A stretch of 64,000 bases of DNA from Arcicella sp038230735 (GTDB taxonomy: Bacteria > Bacteroidota > Bacteroidia > Cytophagales > Spirosomataceae): NCBI GenBank assembly GCA_038230735.1, contig JBBRMR010000003.1, positions 96,287 through 160,286 on the forward strand, given 5' to 3'. Both the position numbers and the translations under genes were made by a program. A model generated the notes under the pieces. The model saw only the letters and a list, made by a program, of their open reading frames with translations, made no database searches and was not told where the DNA came from. Below are positions 43,073 to 50,453 of the stretch, piece by piece (position 1 is the first letter of the stretch; the number at the start of each line of letters is the position of its first letter).

Positions 43073-43462
43073 TTAGTACAAAAATGACACGTGGTATTAT
43101 TTTATGATAGTTGAAGGTCAAATCTTATGCTTCACTCGCTGTATTTATCAGGTAAATTCTTAAACAATTTATAAGTAAGAAATATTCATTGTAAAAAACA
43201 TGAATTTTATATAAATTTTCTCAGAATATTTAATAATCTTCTAATCAAAAATTTATAATCTGATTTCATTCTATTAATTTGCATTGTTTTATCAAGTTCC
43301 AAAACGGATAGAACTAAGTTTTAAAATTAAGGGTAAATAGTTCTGCTAAAACTCGTTTTTGAAACGCTGAAATAAAACGTAAAACTTCTTTTAGTACAAT
43401 TTTTTTGAGAAGCATTTTATTAAACAATCTGGTTAAAACCACGGTAAAATATACATAAAAAT

Positions 43463-44278
43463 ATGGTAAAGTTCGAGTATAAAACCTTTCAATGGGAAGA
43501 TGAATTAACACAAGAACAAAAAGATTATTTCCGTCAATATGGTGTAATCCAATTCAAAAATTTTATCAACGCTGACACAATCCAAAATTTTATTGACGAA
43601 TTAGGTAAAATAGAGAAAAAGTGGTTGGATGAAGGCACTGAAAAAATAAATGGTATTCCCTTAAAATTTGGTAAAGACCCAAAAGGTAATAAAATGATTC
43701 AGCGAATGTGCTTTACCAACAAGTATAGCCCCGTTTTAGCTGAATTTTTGAAAGACCCAAGATTGCAAATTTTAACCGAATTATTAGCCCCTTACGATGG
43801 TCGGATTGGTGACGAAGAGAAAGACGGCTTAGTATTCAATCATTATGTGAACGCTCCAAACAGCAAGTTTACACAAATGGGATGGCACACAGACAGCCCT
43901 CGTGATTTGTTTTTGGGTCAGAAAATTCTTCCAATGTTGAATGTTGGTATCCACTTGGATAATTGTCCAGCATCGAATGGAGGTTTGCGAGTGTTGCCAG
44001 GAACACAAAACCAGAATGTGTTGAAGTTATTGTTTGGTAAAAAACAATTTATCGACCATTCACCCGATAAACGTGAAGTAGGATTTGAAATTGAAGCAGG
44101 AGACTTGACCGTACACGATGGTCGTTTGTGGCATCGAGTGGAGGTTTCGCCAAATATGGGTGAAAAATCTCGTCGCCGTGTGATGTATGTGCCTATCATA
44201 ACGGGTAAGTATATGCCGAAAAGTGAAAATAGCAAAACGCCATTTTATCACAGGTTCTCGAAAGTGGTGCAGAAATAG
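43463..44278 (+). CDS. Phytanoyl-CoA dioxygenase (PhyH) family protein
   Basis: A 271-residue Fe(II)/2-oxoglutarate oxygenase. The facial triad is visible: H-x-D in MGWHTDSPRD (about 140-142) and the distal His in LTVHDGRLWHRVEV (about 225), with a 2-oxoglutarate-binding Arg in the final third (RRRVMYVPI). N-terminal QKDYFRQYGVIQFKNFIN is typical of PhyH. The substrate is unknown. The preceding 390-bp gap is the promoter region; a terminator follows the stop by 18 bp. Confidence 0.9.
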   Translation: MVKFEYKTFQWEDELTQEQKDYFRQYGVIQFKNFINADTIQNFIDELGKIEKKWLDEGTEKINGIPLKFGKDPKGNKMIQRMCFTNKYSPVLAEFLKDPRLQILTELLAPYDGRIGDEEKDGLVFNHYVNAPNSKFTQMGWHTDSPRDLFLGQKILPMLNVGIHLDNCPASNGGLRVLPGTQNQNVLKLLFGKKQFIDHSPDKREVGFEIEAGDLTVHDGRLWHRVEVSPNMGEKSRRRVMYVPIITGKYMPKSENSKTPFYHRFSKVVQK

Positions 44279-44295
44279 TTGATTGTATTTTACTG

Positions 44296-44330
44296 AAAAA
44301 GCCGTTAGAATTTTATTCTGACGGCTTTTT
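44296..44330. terminator. Intrinsic terminator after the PhyH gene
   Basis: AAAAAGCCGT and ACGGCTTTTT form a perfect stem, extended inwards by TAGAA/TTCT, around a short loop. The sequence is symmetric and could work in both directions. Confidence 0.9.
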
Positions 44331-44363
44331 ATTTGTATCATTTTCAATTCAACGGATTGCAGT

Positions 44364-44451
44364 CGTGGTCAGTGTTTCACGGAGACGCATAGTGAAACAC
44401 TGACCACGGCAATAAAAAAGGATAGAGATTAGACAAGGCAGTGCCTTGTCT
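44364..44451. repeat. Two unrelated hairpins between converging genes
   Basis: Hairpin 44364-44408 has a perfect 17-bp stem (CGTGGTCAGTGTTTCAC / GTGAAACACTGACCACG) with an 11-nt loop. Hairpin 44431-44451 is AGACAAGGCA-G-TGCCTTGTCT. Their stems are unlike each other. They resemble dispersed intergenic repeats rather than terminators, as no T-run follows. Confidence 0.75.
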
Positions 44452-44481
44452 TTATATCATCACCACTATGCTCTCTAAAAT

Positions 44482-45129
44482 CTACCCTTTATTACCAAAC
44501 CTCGCCTTCAAAACACCAATAATCATTGGTAAAACAGATACCGCTACGATTCCTAAAACTACTTTCTCAAAATTATGCTTTACCCAATCGTTTGTGCCTA
44601 AGAAATACCCCAAAGTTGTGATACCCGTTACCCACAGAATCGCCCCGATGATGCAAAATGTGATATATTTAGAATAGGTCATACTGCCAGCACCCGCCAC
44701 AAAAGGTGCAACCGTTCTGACGATGGGAACGAAGCGAGCCATAATAACGGCTTGTCCGCCGTGTTTTTCATAAAAAGCCTCGGTTTGTTCGATATGGCTA
44801 CGTTTTAGGAATAAAATCTTCTCTTTGGATTTGATAAAATCACTAAAAAATTTACCCACAAAATAGTTTACATTATCCCCCAAAAGTGCTGCACCAATCA
44901 ATAAAGGAATCACAAAAGTTAGCTCAATTTTACCCGTAGTAGATGCCAAAACACCCACGGCAAAAAGTAAAGAATCGCCAGGCAAAAGAGGCATTACGAT
45001 GAGTCCAGTTTCTACAAAAATAATCAAGAAAAGAAGTCCGTAAGTAAGTGTACCGTGGTCGGTAATAAACTGCGAAAGGGCAGCCAATGGGTCTTTCAAG
45101 AGTTGTAAGACAAAATTTACTATTTCCAT
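44482..45129 (-). CDS. DedA family inner-membrane protein
   Basis: A 215-residue protein from the ATG at 45129 (MEIVNFVLQLLKDPLAALSQ, the usual DedA N-terminus). An upstream ATG at 45171 would translate part of a heptamer array. Family motifs: FVETGLIVMPLLPGDSLLFA, the glycine-rich GDNVNYFVGKFF, and the conserved FVPIVRTVAPFVAGAGSMTY. DedA (SNARE-associated) proteins are proposed lipid or undecaprenyl-phosphate transporters (general family knowledge). It is 131 bp downstream of comA on the same strand, with the array in between. Confidence 0.93.
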   Translation of the reverse strand: MEIVNFVLQLLKDPLAALSQFITDHGTLTYGLLFLIIFVETGLIVMPLLPGDSLLFAVGVLASTTGKIELTFVIPLLIGAALLGDNVNYFVGKFFSDFIKSKEKILFLKRSHIEQTEAFYEKHGGQAVIMARFVPIVRTVAPFVAGAGSMTYSKYITFCIIGAILWVTGITTLGYFLGTNDWVKHNFEKVVLGIVAVSVLPMIIGVLKARFGNKG

Positions 45130-45164
45130 TTTTTCAGTATTGTTAAATGTGTAAAAGGTATAAA

Positions 45165-45247
45165 TGTTCAATGCTCAATGTTCAATTACCAATTTTCAAG
45201 GATTTTCCGTACTTGAATATTGAACATTGAATATTGAGCATTGAACA
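45165..45247. repeat. Inverted heptamer array (TGTTCAA type, five plus five units)
   Basis: Forward block 45165-45199: TGTTCAA, TGCTCAA, TGTTCAA, TTACCAA, TTTTCAA. Spacer of 13 bp (45200-45212). Reverse block 45213-45247: TTGAATA, TTGAACA, TTGAATA, TTGAGCA, TTGAACA. Both blocks are five gap-free 7-mers and the outer four unit pairs are nearly exact inverse copies. The RNA would form a long imperfect hairpin between comA and dedA. Confidence 0.92.
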
Positions 45248-45260
45248 TTATTTTTAAAAA

Positions 45261-46022
45261 TTATTTATCCAAAAAATGTGAAAAAGTATCGCCTCTCAAA
45301 CCTAAACGTATGGTTTCCAAAGAGATAACTTCATGCGGAGCAATATTTCCAACGTTTACATTGGCACCCACCAACTTCACAAACCATACTTGTTGTGCTT
45401 TTTGTGGGGCTTCCCAGATTATTCTATCTTCTGGAATTTCGGTTAAAATTTCTTCTACCAAACCCTGACGAACCTCGCCCGATGCACGAAATAAACCAAC
45501 GTTTCCACCCTCACGAGCTTCACCGATAACTTTCCAAGCACCCGCTTCCAGTTCGACTTTCATCAATTTAATCCACTTGTAGGGAGGAATAATTTTAGTT
45601 TCGTCCTTAGACCCAACCTCTGAAAGTACCGTAACTTGTTTAGCTAAAGTGTTGATATACTTACACTTATCGTCTTGTTCCATATCCAAAGAACCGTCAG
45701 AAACTTCGGCGTATTCCATGCCAAATTCGTCCAAAATTCTACGGTAGCCATCAAAATCGTTTCTCACGATGAAGGCTTCAAAAAGCGTTCCGCCGAAATA
45801 AACGGGGATTCCTGCCGCTTTGTAAACCGCTAATTTTTCTTTCAATTTGGGAGTAACAAAAGAGGTTCCCCACCCTAATTTTACGATGTCCGTATATTCG
45901 GCACTGGTTTCTAAAAAGTCTTCTGCCTGTCTGACACTCAAACCTTTATCCATCACCATGGTATATCCTTTCTGGCGTGGTTTTGCGGGTCTTTCAGGTA
46001 TTTGGTTAAGTGGATAATTCAT
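45261..46022 (-). CDS. comA: Phosphosulfolactate synthase (ComA family)
   Basis: A 253-residue TIM-barrel enzyme of the ComA family: KGYTMVMDKGLSVRQAEDFL, DIVKLGWGTSF (active-site Lys), FGGTLFEAFIV, AEVSDGSLDM, WIKLMKVELEAGAWKVIGEA, and VGANVNVGNIAPHEVISLET. The enzyme joins phosphoenolpyruvate and sulfite to make (2R)-phosphosulfolactate. In archaea this leads to coenzyme M. In Bacteroidota, which do not make coenzyme M, a role in sulfonate or sulfonolipid synthesis is often proposed (inference). No other step of the pathway is visible here. Confidence 0.9.
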   Translation of the reverse strand: MNYPLNQIPERPAKPRQKGYTMVMDKGLSVRQAEDFLETSAEYTDIVKLGWGTSFVTPKLKEKLAVYKAAGIPVYFGGTLFEAFIVRNDFDGYRRILDEFGMEYAEVSDGSLDMEQDDKCKYINTLAKQVTVLSEVGSKDETKIIPPYKWIKLMKVELEAGAWKVIGEAREGGNVGLFRASGEVRQGLVEEILTEIPEDRIIWEAPQKAQQVWFVKLVGANVNVGNIAPHEVISLETIRLGLRGDTFSHFLDK

Positions 46023-46024
46023 AA

Positions 46025-46058
46025 ATTGTAATTAAAAATTGATGATTAAGAATTAATA
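46025..46058. repeat. Period-7 A/T array next to the comA start
   Basis: Starting 3 bp from the comA start codon: ATTGTA (six bases), then ATTAAAA, ATTGATG, ATTAAGA, ATTAATA in register. The A/T bias makes this weaker evidence than the GC-containing arrays. Confidence 0.45.
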
Positions 46059-46333
46059 ATGGTGAGCAAATATCTATCAATTACTTCACCATTGACAATA
46101 ATTGTGTGTTTAACTACGAATAAAATCTTTATACTATATATCAAAAAGATTAACTTCGATGAATAACTAACTACAAAAATACTTATAACCTTTTTATCGA
46201 ACAAATACTTGATAGTATCATTTGTGTTAATTTAATATTAAAATTATACAATATGCTGATAACCAGTAGATTAATTATCTTGAAATAATAAATTTCTTAG
46301 AATCATTAAAATAATTCATAAAAAATTTGTTTT

Positions 46334-46350
46334 ACTAAACAGTGTTCAGC
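46334..46350. promoter_or_regulatory. Candidate TetR operator O1
   Basis: ACTAAACAGTGTTCAGC, a near-palindrome identical at 15 of 17 positions to the site at 47949. It lies 52 bp upstream of the DUF2147 gene that starts the tetR transcript. The 379-bp gap 46023-46401 otherwise shows only the short A/T array beside comA. Confidence 0.7.
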
Positions 46351-46401
46351 AAATTTACATTGTTATTAAAAATATTTATCATAAAAACCTCAGTCATAGT
46401 A

Positions 46402-46824
46402 ATGAAAAAAGCATTTGGATTTTTAATCGTAGTTCTGTTGAGTTTACAGAATTTATCAGCTCAAAAAGTAAATAAAGATGCCGTGGTTGGCGAATGGCTT
46501 TCTGAAAATAAGGATGGTCGTGTACAGGTTTATAAAACAGGCGAAAAATTCTTCGGAAAAGTAGTTTGGGGGAAAGATGGCAGTAAAAAAGATGTGAATA
46601 ATCCCGACCCAAAATTAAAAGAACAAGGCATCATTGGTTCAGTAATTTTGAAGAACTTTAATTTTACGGGTAAGGTGTGGGAAGAGGGTACAATTTACGA
46701 CCCGAACAATGGTAAAACGTATTCATGTACCATGAAAATGCCAGATGCTAATACCCTGACAATCAGAGGATTTATTGGTATTTCCTTGCTTGGAAGAAGC
46801 ACTACTTGGACGAGGGTTAAGTAA
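46402..46824 (+). CDS. DUF2147 domain secreted protein
   Basis: A 140-residue protein from the ATG at 46402, which begins a normal signal peptide (MKKAFGFLIVVLLSLQNLSA); the frame extends upstream to 46342 but through the operator-proximal non-coding region. The DUF2147 domain (VVGEWLSENKDGRVQVYKTG, EKFFGKVVWG, NFTGKVWEEGTIYDPNNGKT, YSCTMKMPDANTLTIRGFIG, GRSTTWTRV) is a lipocalin-like periplasmic fold of unknown function. It precedes the TetR gene by 8 bp, which places it in the regulated transcript of the efflux locus. Confidence 0.9.
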   Translation: MKKAFGFLIVVLLSLQNLSAQKVNKDAVVGEWLSENKDGRVQVYKTGEKFFGKVVWGKDGSKKDVNNPDPKLKEQGIIGSVILKNFNFTGKVWEEGTIYDPNNGKTYSCTMKMPDANTLTIRGFIGISLLGRSTTWTRVK

Positions 46825-46832
46825 ATAATACA

Positions 46833-47444
46833 ATGGGTATCATACAAAGAAAAGAACGGGACAGACTTGAAATGCGGTTGAAAATTTTGGAGACCGCTAA
46901 GCAAATATTCATCGAAGAGGGTTTCGAGAAGGCATCAATTCGTGCCATCGCCGATAGAATTGAGTATAGTCCCGCCACGATTTATTTGTATTTCAAGGAT
47001 AAAAATGAGCTTTTCTTTTCCGTACATGAAATAGGTTTTGAAAAATTAAATTTTGAAATGATTAATGCTATCGTAGGCATCACCGACCCCGTTGAAGAAC
47101 TCCGTGCCAGAGGATTTGCTTACATGAAATTTGCCTTTCAAAATCCAGAAATGTACGATTTGATGTTTATTCAAAACGCCCCAATGGAAAGCATGAAAAA
47201 TTCAGAAACTTGGGCTTGTGGTCATCGTTGCTTTTTACTTCTGTGCGAAACAATAGAACGGTGTATTGAGAGTAAGTCAATTAGAATCAGTAACTTATAT
47301 ATTGCTGCCATGTCGATTTGGTCATTTATGCACGGTTTAGTTTCTCTGAAAATTCGTAATCGTTTTCAAAAATTTGAAGGGGTAGACGTGGATGAATTAA
47401 TGAAAGGTTCGGTGGAACAAATGATACAATTATTAAAAGTATGA
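46833..47444 (+). CDS. TetR/AcrR family transcriptional regulator
   Basis: A 203-residue protein. N-terminal HTH about 10-60: RLKILETAKQIFIEEGFEKA, SIRAIADRIEYSPATIYLYF, KDKNELF. The C-terminal ligand-binding half has a TetR_C_33-type WSFMHGLVSLKIRNRF segment. It probably represses the DUF2147-tetR-paaI and tolC-adaptor-RND transcripts through the two matching operators at 46334 and 47949 and is released by an efflux substrate (inference). The next gene overlaps by 4 bp (ATGA). Confidence 0.94.
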   Translation: MGIIQRKERDRLEMRLKILETAKQIFIEEGFEKASIRAIADRIEYSPATIYLYFKDKNELFFSVHEIGFEKLNFEMINAIVGITDPVEELRARGFAYMKFAFQNPEMYDLMFIQNAPMESMKNSETWACGHRCFLLLCETIERCIESKSIRISNLYIAAMSIWSFMHGLVSLKIRNRFQKFEGVDVDELMKGSVEQMIQLLKV

Positions 47445-47890
47445 ACAATCCAGCTTTAGAGTTTTTTAAAAGTAATATTGGTAAATCTGCCCTTGAATCG
47501 GGAACTCCTTCCCCTTATGGACGCTGGTTAAATGGCACTTTGATTGCCGCCGAAGAAGGCGAATTGACCGTTGAAGTGATTGTTCGCAAAGATATGTGCA
47601 ATCCTGGGGGAATCTTACACGGGGGTGTGGCTACGGGGATGATGGATGATGTAATTGGCATGACCGTTTTTTCGATGGGAAGCCAAGCTTTCTATTCAAC
47701 CGTCAATCTGAATATTGATTTTTTGTTTGCCGCCAAGCCCGAAGAAAAGCTAACAGTAAAATCTAAAATTGTAAGAATGGGCAAAAAAATTGCTCATGCC
47801 GAAGGAGAAATCCGAAATCAAGCGGGACAGATTGTAGCCAAATGTACGACAAATTTGGTGGCAACAAGTAATGTTGTGAAGGCATCGTAA
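47441..47890 (+). CDS. PaaI-type hotdog-fold thioesterase
   Basis: A 149-residue single hotdog domain: MCNPGGILHGGVATGMMDDV is the PaaI/4HBT motif with HGG and the acidic residue on the following helix, and STVNLNIDFLFAAKPEEKL the central strand. Such enzymes hydrolyse acyl-CoA thioesters. Translation is coupled to tetR by the ATGA overlap. Its presence within an efflux locus suggests that the inducing compound is an acyl or aromatic acid (inference). Confidence 0.9.
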   Translation: MNNPALEFFKSNIGKSALESGTPSPYGRWLNGTLIAAEEGELTVEVIVRKDMCNPGGILHGGVATGMMDDVIGMTVFSMGSQAFYSTVNLNIDFLFAAKPEEKLTVKSKIVRMGKKIAHAEGEIRNQAGQIVAKCTTNLVATSNVVKAS

Positions 47891-47948
47891 TCTAAAAGCA
47901 TTGATTTTCAGATACTTGAAATAAAATGCTTTATTATTTTACCATTTC

Positions 47949-47965
47949 ACTAAACACTGTTCAGT
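47949..47965. promoter_or_regulatory. Candidate TetR operator O2
   Basis: ACTAAACACTGTTCAGT, palindromic apart from one position and its centre (ACTRAACA-S-TGTTYAGT), ending 9 bp before the tolC start codon. A shorter half match, AGCACTGTTCA, lies at 49354-49364 upstream of the adaptor gene. Confidence 0.75.
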
Positions 47966-47974
47966 AATTTATAT

Positions 47975-49330
47975 ATGTTTATGAAAAAATTTATTATCAT
48001 ATTTTCAATAATCAGCTTCGGGACTAATGGACAGTCCGAAATATTGAATAATTACGTGCAGGAAGGTTTGAAAAATAGTCAGACTTTGAAGCAACAGACT
48101 TTTCAGTTACAAAAAGCCGTAGTTGCCCTTGCTGAAGCGAAGGCTCTTTTTAAGCCCAACGTCAATTTCAATACCACCCTTTCAACCGCACAGGGGGGAC
48201 GAAAAATTGAGATTCCCATTGGTGATTTAGTCAATCCAGTTTATACTACCTTGAATAAATTGACCCAAACCAATTCCTTTCCCCAAATTCAAAATTCCTC
48301 TGAACAGTTAGTTCCCAAAGATTTTTATGATGTCCGTATCAAGACGACCATGCCTTTGATTAATGCCGAATTAAAATATAATCAAGCAATAAAACAAGAG
48401 CAAATTTCTATGCAACAGTCTGAAAATCAGGTATATAAACGAGAATTGGTTAAGGATATTAAGTTGGCTTACATTAATTATTTGAAAGCAACGGAGGCAA
48501 TAAAGGTTTATGAAAATGCCTTTAAAATCTTGCGAGAATCTGAGCGGGTGAATGAAAGTCTCATCAAAAATGGTTCGGTAAATCCAACGGTTTTGGTACG
48601 TACTCGCAATGAAATTGCCAAGATTAATGGAGATTTTGAAGCGGCTCGTGGTACTCAGAAAAATGCAGCGGCGTATTTTAATTTTCTCCTCAATAAAGAT
48701 TTCTTAGAAAAAATAGAAATTGATACTTTGGGACGTAATAGTTTCAATGTTTCTCTCACGGATGGACACCGTGAAGAATTAGATAAAATTCAGAAAGGCA
48801 TCGACATCAATCGTCAGATTTTGGGCTTAAATCAATCGTATAAAAAATTTAAAATTGGGGCTTCGTTAGACTTAGGTTCGCAAGGGAGATTTGCCCAAAT
48901 AGCGAGTGCCGATAAGAACTTTTTTGCTCCAAATGCCTTCATTCTTTTGGGTATTTCGTTTGATTTACCAATCTATTCTTTTGGACGTAATCAATTGAAA
49001 ATCAAGCAATCAGAGTTAGAAATTTCTTCATTGAATGCCCAAATGCAACAGGTGAAAAATCAATTAGATTTGCAAGCTGAAATCGCTAAAAACTCACTGA
49101 CCTCTGCTCGTGAAATTTATGAATCAAAGGCTTCACAAGTTTCTACGGCGGAAAGATATTACCGAGATATGTTCAGGAGGTACAAGGAAGGGAATTTGAA
49201 CTTTATTGAGCTGCTGGATGCTCAGACCCAGATAACTACAGCACAATTGCAACAGTCTATTTCGCTATATGATGTCTGGACAAAATGGGTGGAATTGGAA
49301 AGGGCAAAGGCGAGTTTTGAATTGAAATAA
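47975..49330 (+). CDS. TolC family outer-membrane efflux protein
   Basis: A 451-residue protein with signal peptide (KKFIIIFSIISFGTNGQ) and two repeated TolC alpha-hairpin/barrel modules (LKQQTFQLQKAVVALAEAKA, KDIKLAYINYLKATEAIKVY ... QLDLQAEIAKNSLTSAREIY, FRRYKEGNLNFIELLDAQTQ). It forms the outer-membrane duct of the pump encoded by the next two genes. A second ATG two codons downstream is possible. Transcription starts under the operator at 47949. Confidence 0.95.
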   Translation: MFMKKFIIIFSIISFGTNGQSEILNNYVQEGLKNSQTLKQQTFQLQKAVVALAEAKALFKPNVNFNTTLSTAQGGRKIEIPIGDLVNPVYTTLNKLTQTNSFPQIQNSSEQLVPKDFYDVRIKTTMPLINAELKYNQAIKQEQISMQQSENQVYKRELVKDIKLAYINYLKATEAIKVYENAFKILRESERVNESLIKNGSVNPTVLVRTRNEIAKINGDFEAARGTQKNAAAYFNFLLNKDFLEKIEIDTLGRNSFNVSLTDGHREELDKIQKGIDINRQILGLNQSYKKFKIGASLDLGSQGRFAQIASADKNFFAPNAFILLGISFDLPIYSFGRNQLKIKQSELEISSLNAQMQQVKNQLDLQAEIAKNSLTSAREIYESKASQVSTAERYYRDMFRRYKEGNLNFIELLDAQTQITTAQLQQSISLYDVWTKWVELERAKASFELK

Positions 49331-49404
49331 TATTTGGTCAAAACTTGGTTTTTAGCACTGTTCATCTGCGTGCCAATATTCGTTAATCATAAAACACTTT
49401 AAAC

Positions 49405-50445
49405 ATGAAAAAAATATTTATTCTTCCATTCGTAATCATCTCATTATTAATGAGTTGTGGTAAAAAGAAAGAACCCAAAAAAGCCTTAATTGAGGATGAT
49501 ATTGTGGCGGTGAAATTGGCTGATGTCTCACAAGCTAATTCAACGGAAGCCATCAATGCTTCGGGTTTGGTAACTTCTTTGCAGGAAGCCCGCTTGTCGT
49601 TCAAGACGGGGGGAATCATCGAACAAATCTATATAAAAGAAGGGCAAAACGTCCGAAAAGGGCAATTATTGGCCACTTTGAACCTCACCGAAATCAATGC
49701 CCAAGTGCAGCAAGCCACGGAAAGCGTTAATAAATCTGACCGAGATTTGAAGCGTGTTACTAATCTTTATCGTGATTCAGTTGCCACTTTGGAACAAGTC
49801 CAAAACCTCACAACTGCCCTCAGCGTAGCAAAACAGTCTTTGGAAATTGCGGCTTATAACCAAGGATATTCCAAAATCTATGCTTCTGCCAATGGCGTAA
49901 TCGTCAAGAAATTGATGAACGAAGGCGAACTCGCAGGACCTGGCACGCCCATATTTTTCATGAATGCTTCTGGGGCGAATGACTGGGTTTTGAAGGCAGG
50001 AATTGTCGATAAAGATTGGACTCGTCTCCACATTGGCGACCGTGCAACGCTCAGTTTGGATGCCTTTCCCGAAGTGATTTTCTCCGCAACAGTTTCAACG
50101 CTTTCTCAAGGGGCAGATGTCAATTCGGGTTTGTATCAGGCTGAATTAAAATTGAACACACAAGGTAAAAAAATGGCAACTGGTTTGTTCGGGAAAGCTA
50201 AAATAATGCCTTCAATCGTTCAGAAACACACCTCTATTCCGATTGATGCCGTCATTGAGGGCAATGGTGAAGATGCTTTTGTGTATTCAGTGGCGGAGGG
50301 AAAGGCACGCAAAATGCCCGTAAAAATTGTTGGAATTGATAATAATAGAGCCTTCATTGGTAGGGGTTTAGCGGGGGTTTCGCAAGTGATAACGGATGGT
50401 TCGGCTTATTTGGTGGATGGTAGTCGGGTACGAATTGTTAAATAA
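49405..50445 (+). CDS. RND efflux periplasmic adaptor (membrane fusion) lipoprotein
   Basis: A 346-residue lipoprotein (lipobox LLMSC). The barrel-sandwich hybrid is split around a coiled-coil hairpin: SFKTGGIIEQIYIKEGQNVR and KGQLLATLNLTEI, helix pair about 100-145, then ANGVIVKKLMNEGELAGPGT. A beta-barrel and membrane-proximal domain follow (GLYQAELKLNTQGKKMATGL, IPIDAVIEG). It bridges the RND pump and the TolC channel. The RND gene starts 8 bp after its stop. Confidence 0.95.
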   Translation: MKKIFILPFVIISLLMSCGKKKEPKKALIEDDIVAVKLADVSQANSTEAINASGLVTSLQEARLSFKTGGIIEQIYIKEGQNVRKGQLLATLNLTEINAQVQQATESVNKSDRDLKRVTNLYRDSVATLEQVQNLTTALSVAKQSLEIAAYNQGYSKIYASANGVIVKKLMNEGELAGPGTPIFFMNASGANDWVLKAGIVDKDWTRLHIGDRATLSLDAFPEVIFSATVSTLSQGADVNSGLYQAELKLNTQGKKMATGLFGKAKIMPSIVQKHTSIPIDAVIEGNGEDAFVYSVAEGKARKMPVKIVGIDNNRAFIGRGLAGVSQVITDGSAYLVDGSRVRIVK

Positions 50446-50453
50446 TAACCACT

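Noticed and set aside
44364..44451. Third hairpin doublet of the 41418/58394 type
   Set aside because: The two stems are unrelated in sequence, so no compensatory-change argument applies.
45130..45171. Extended DedA start at 45171
   Set aside because: The added residues are encoded by the heptamer array; the normal DedA N-terminus begins at 45129.
45165..45247. CRISPR-like repeat array
   Set aside because: Units are only 7 bp, contiguous without spacers, and inverted; no cas genes are present.
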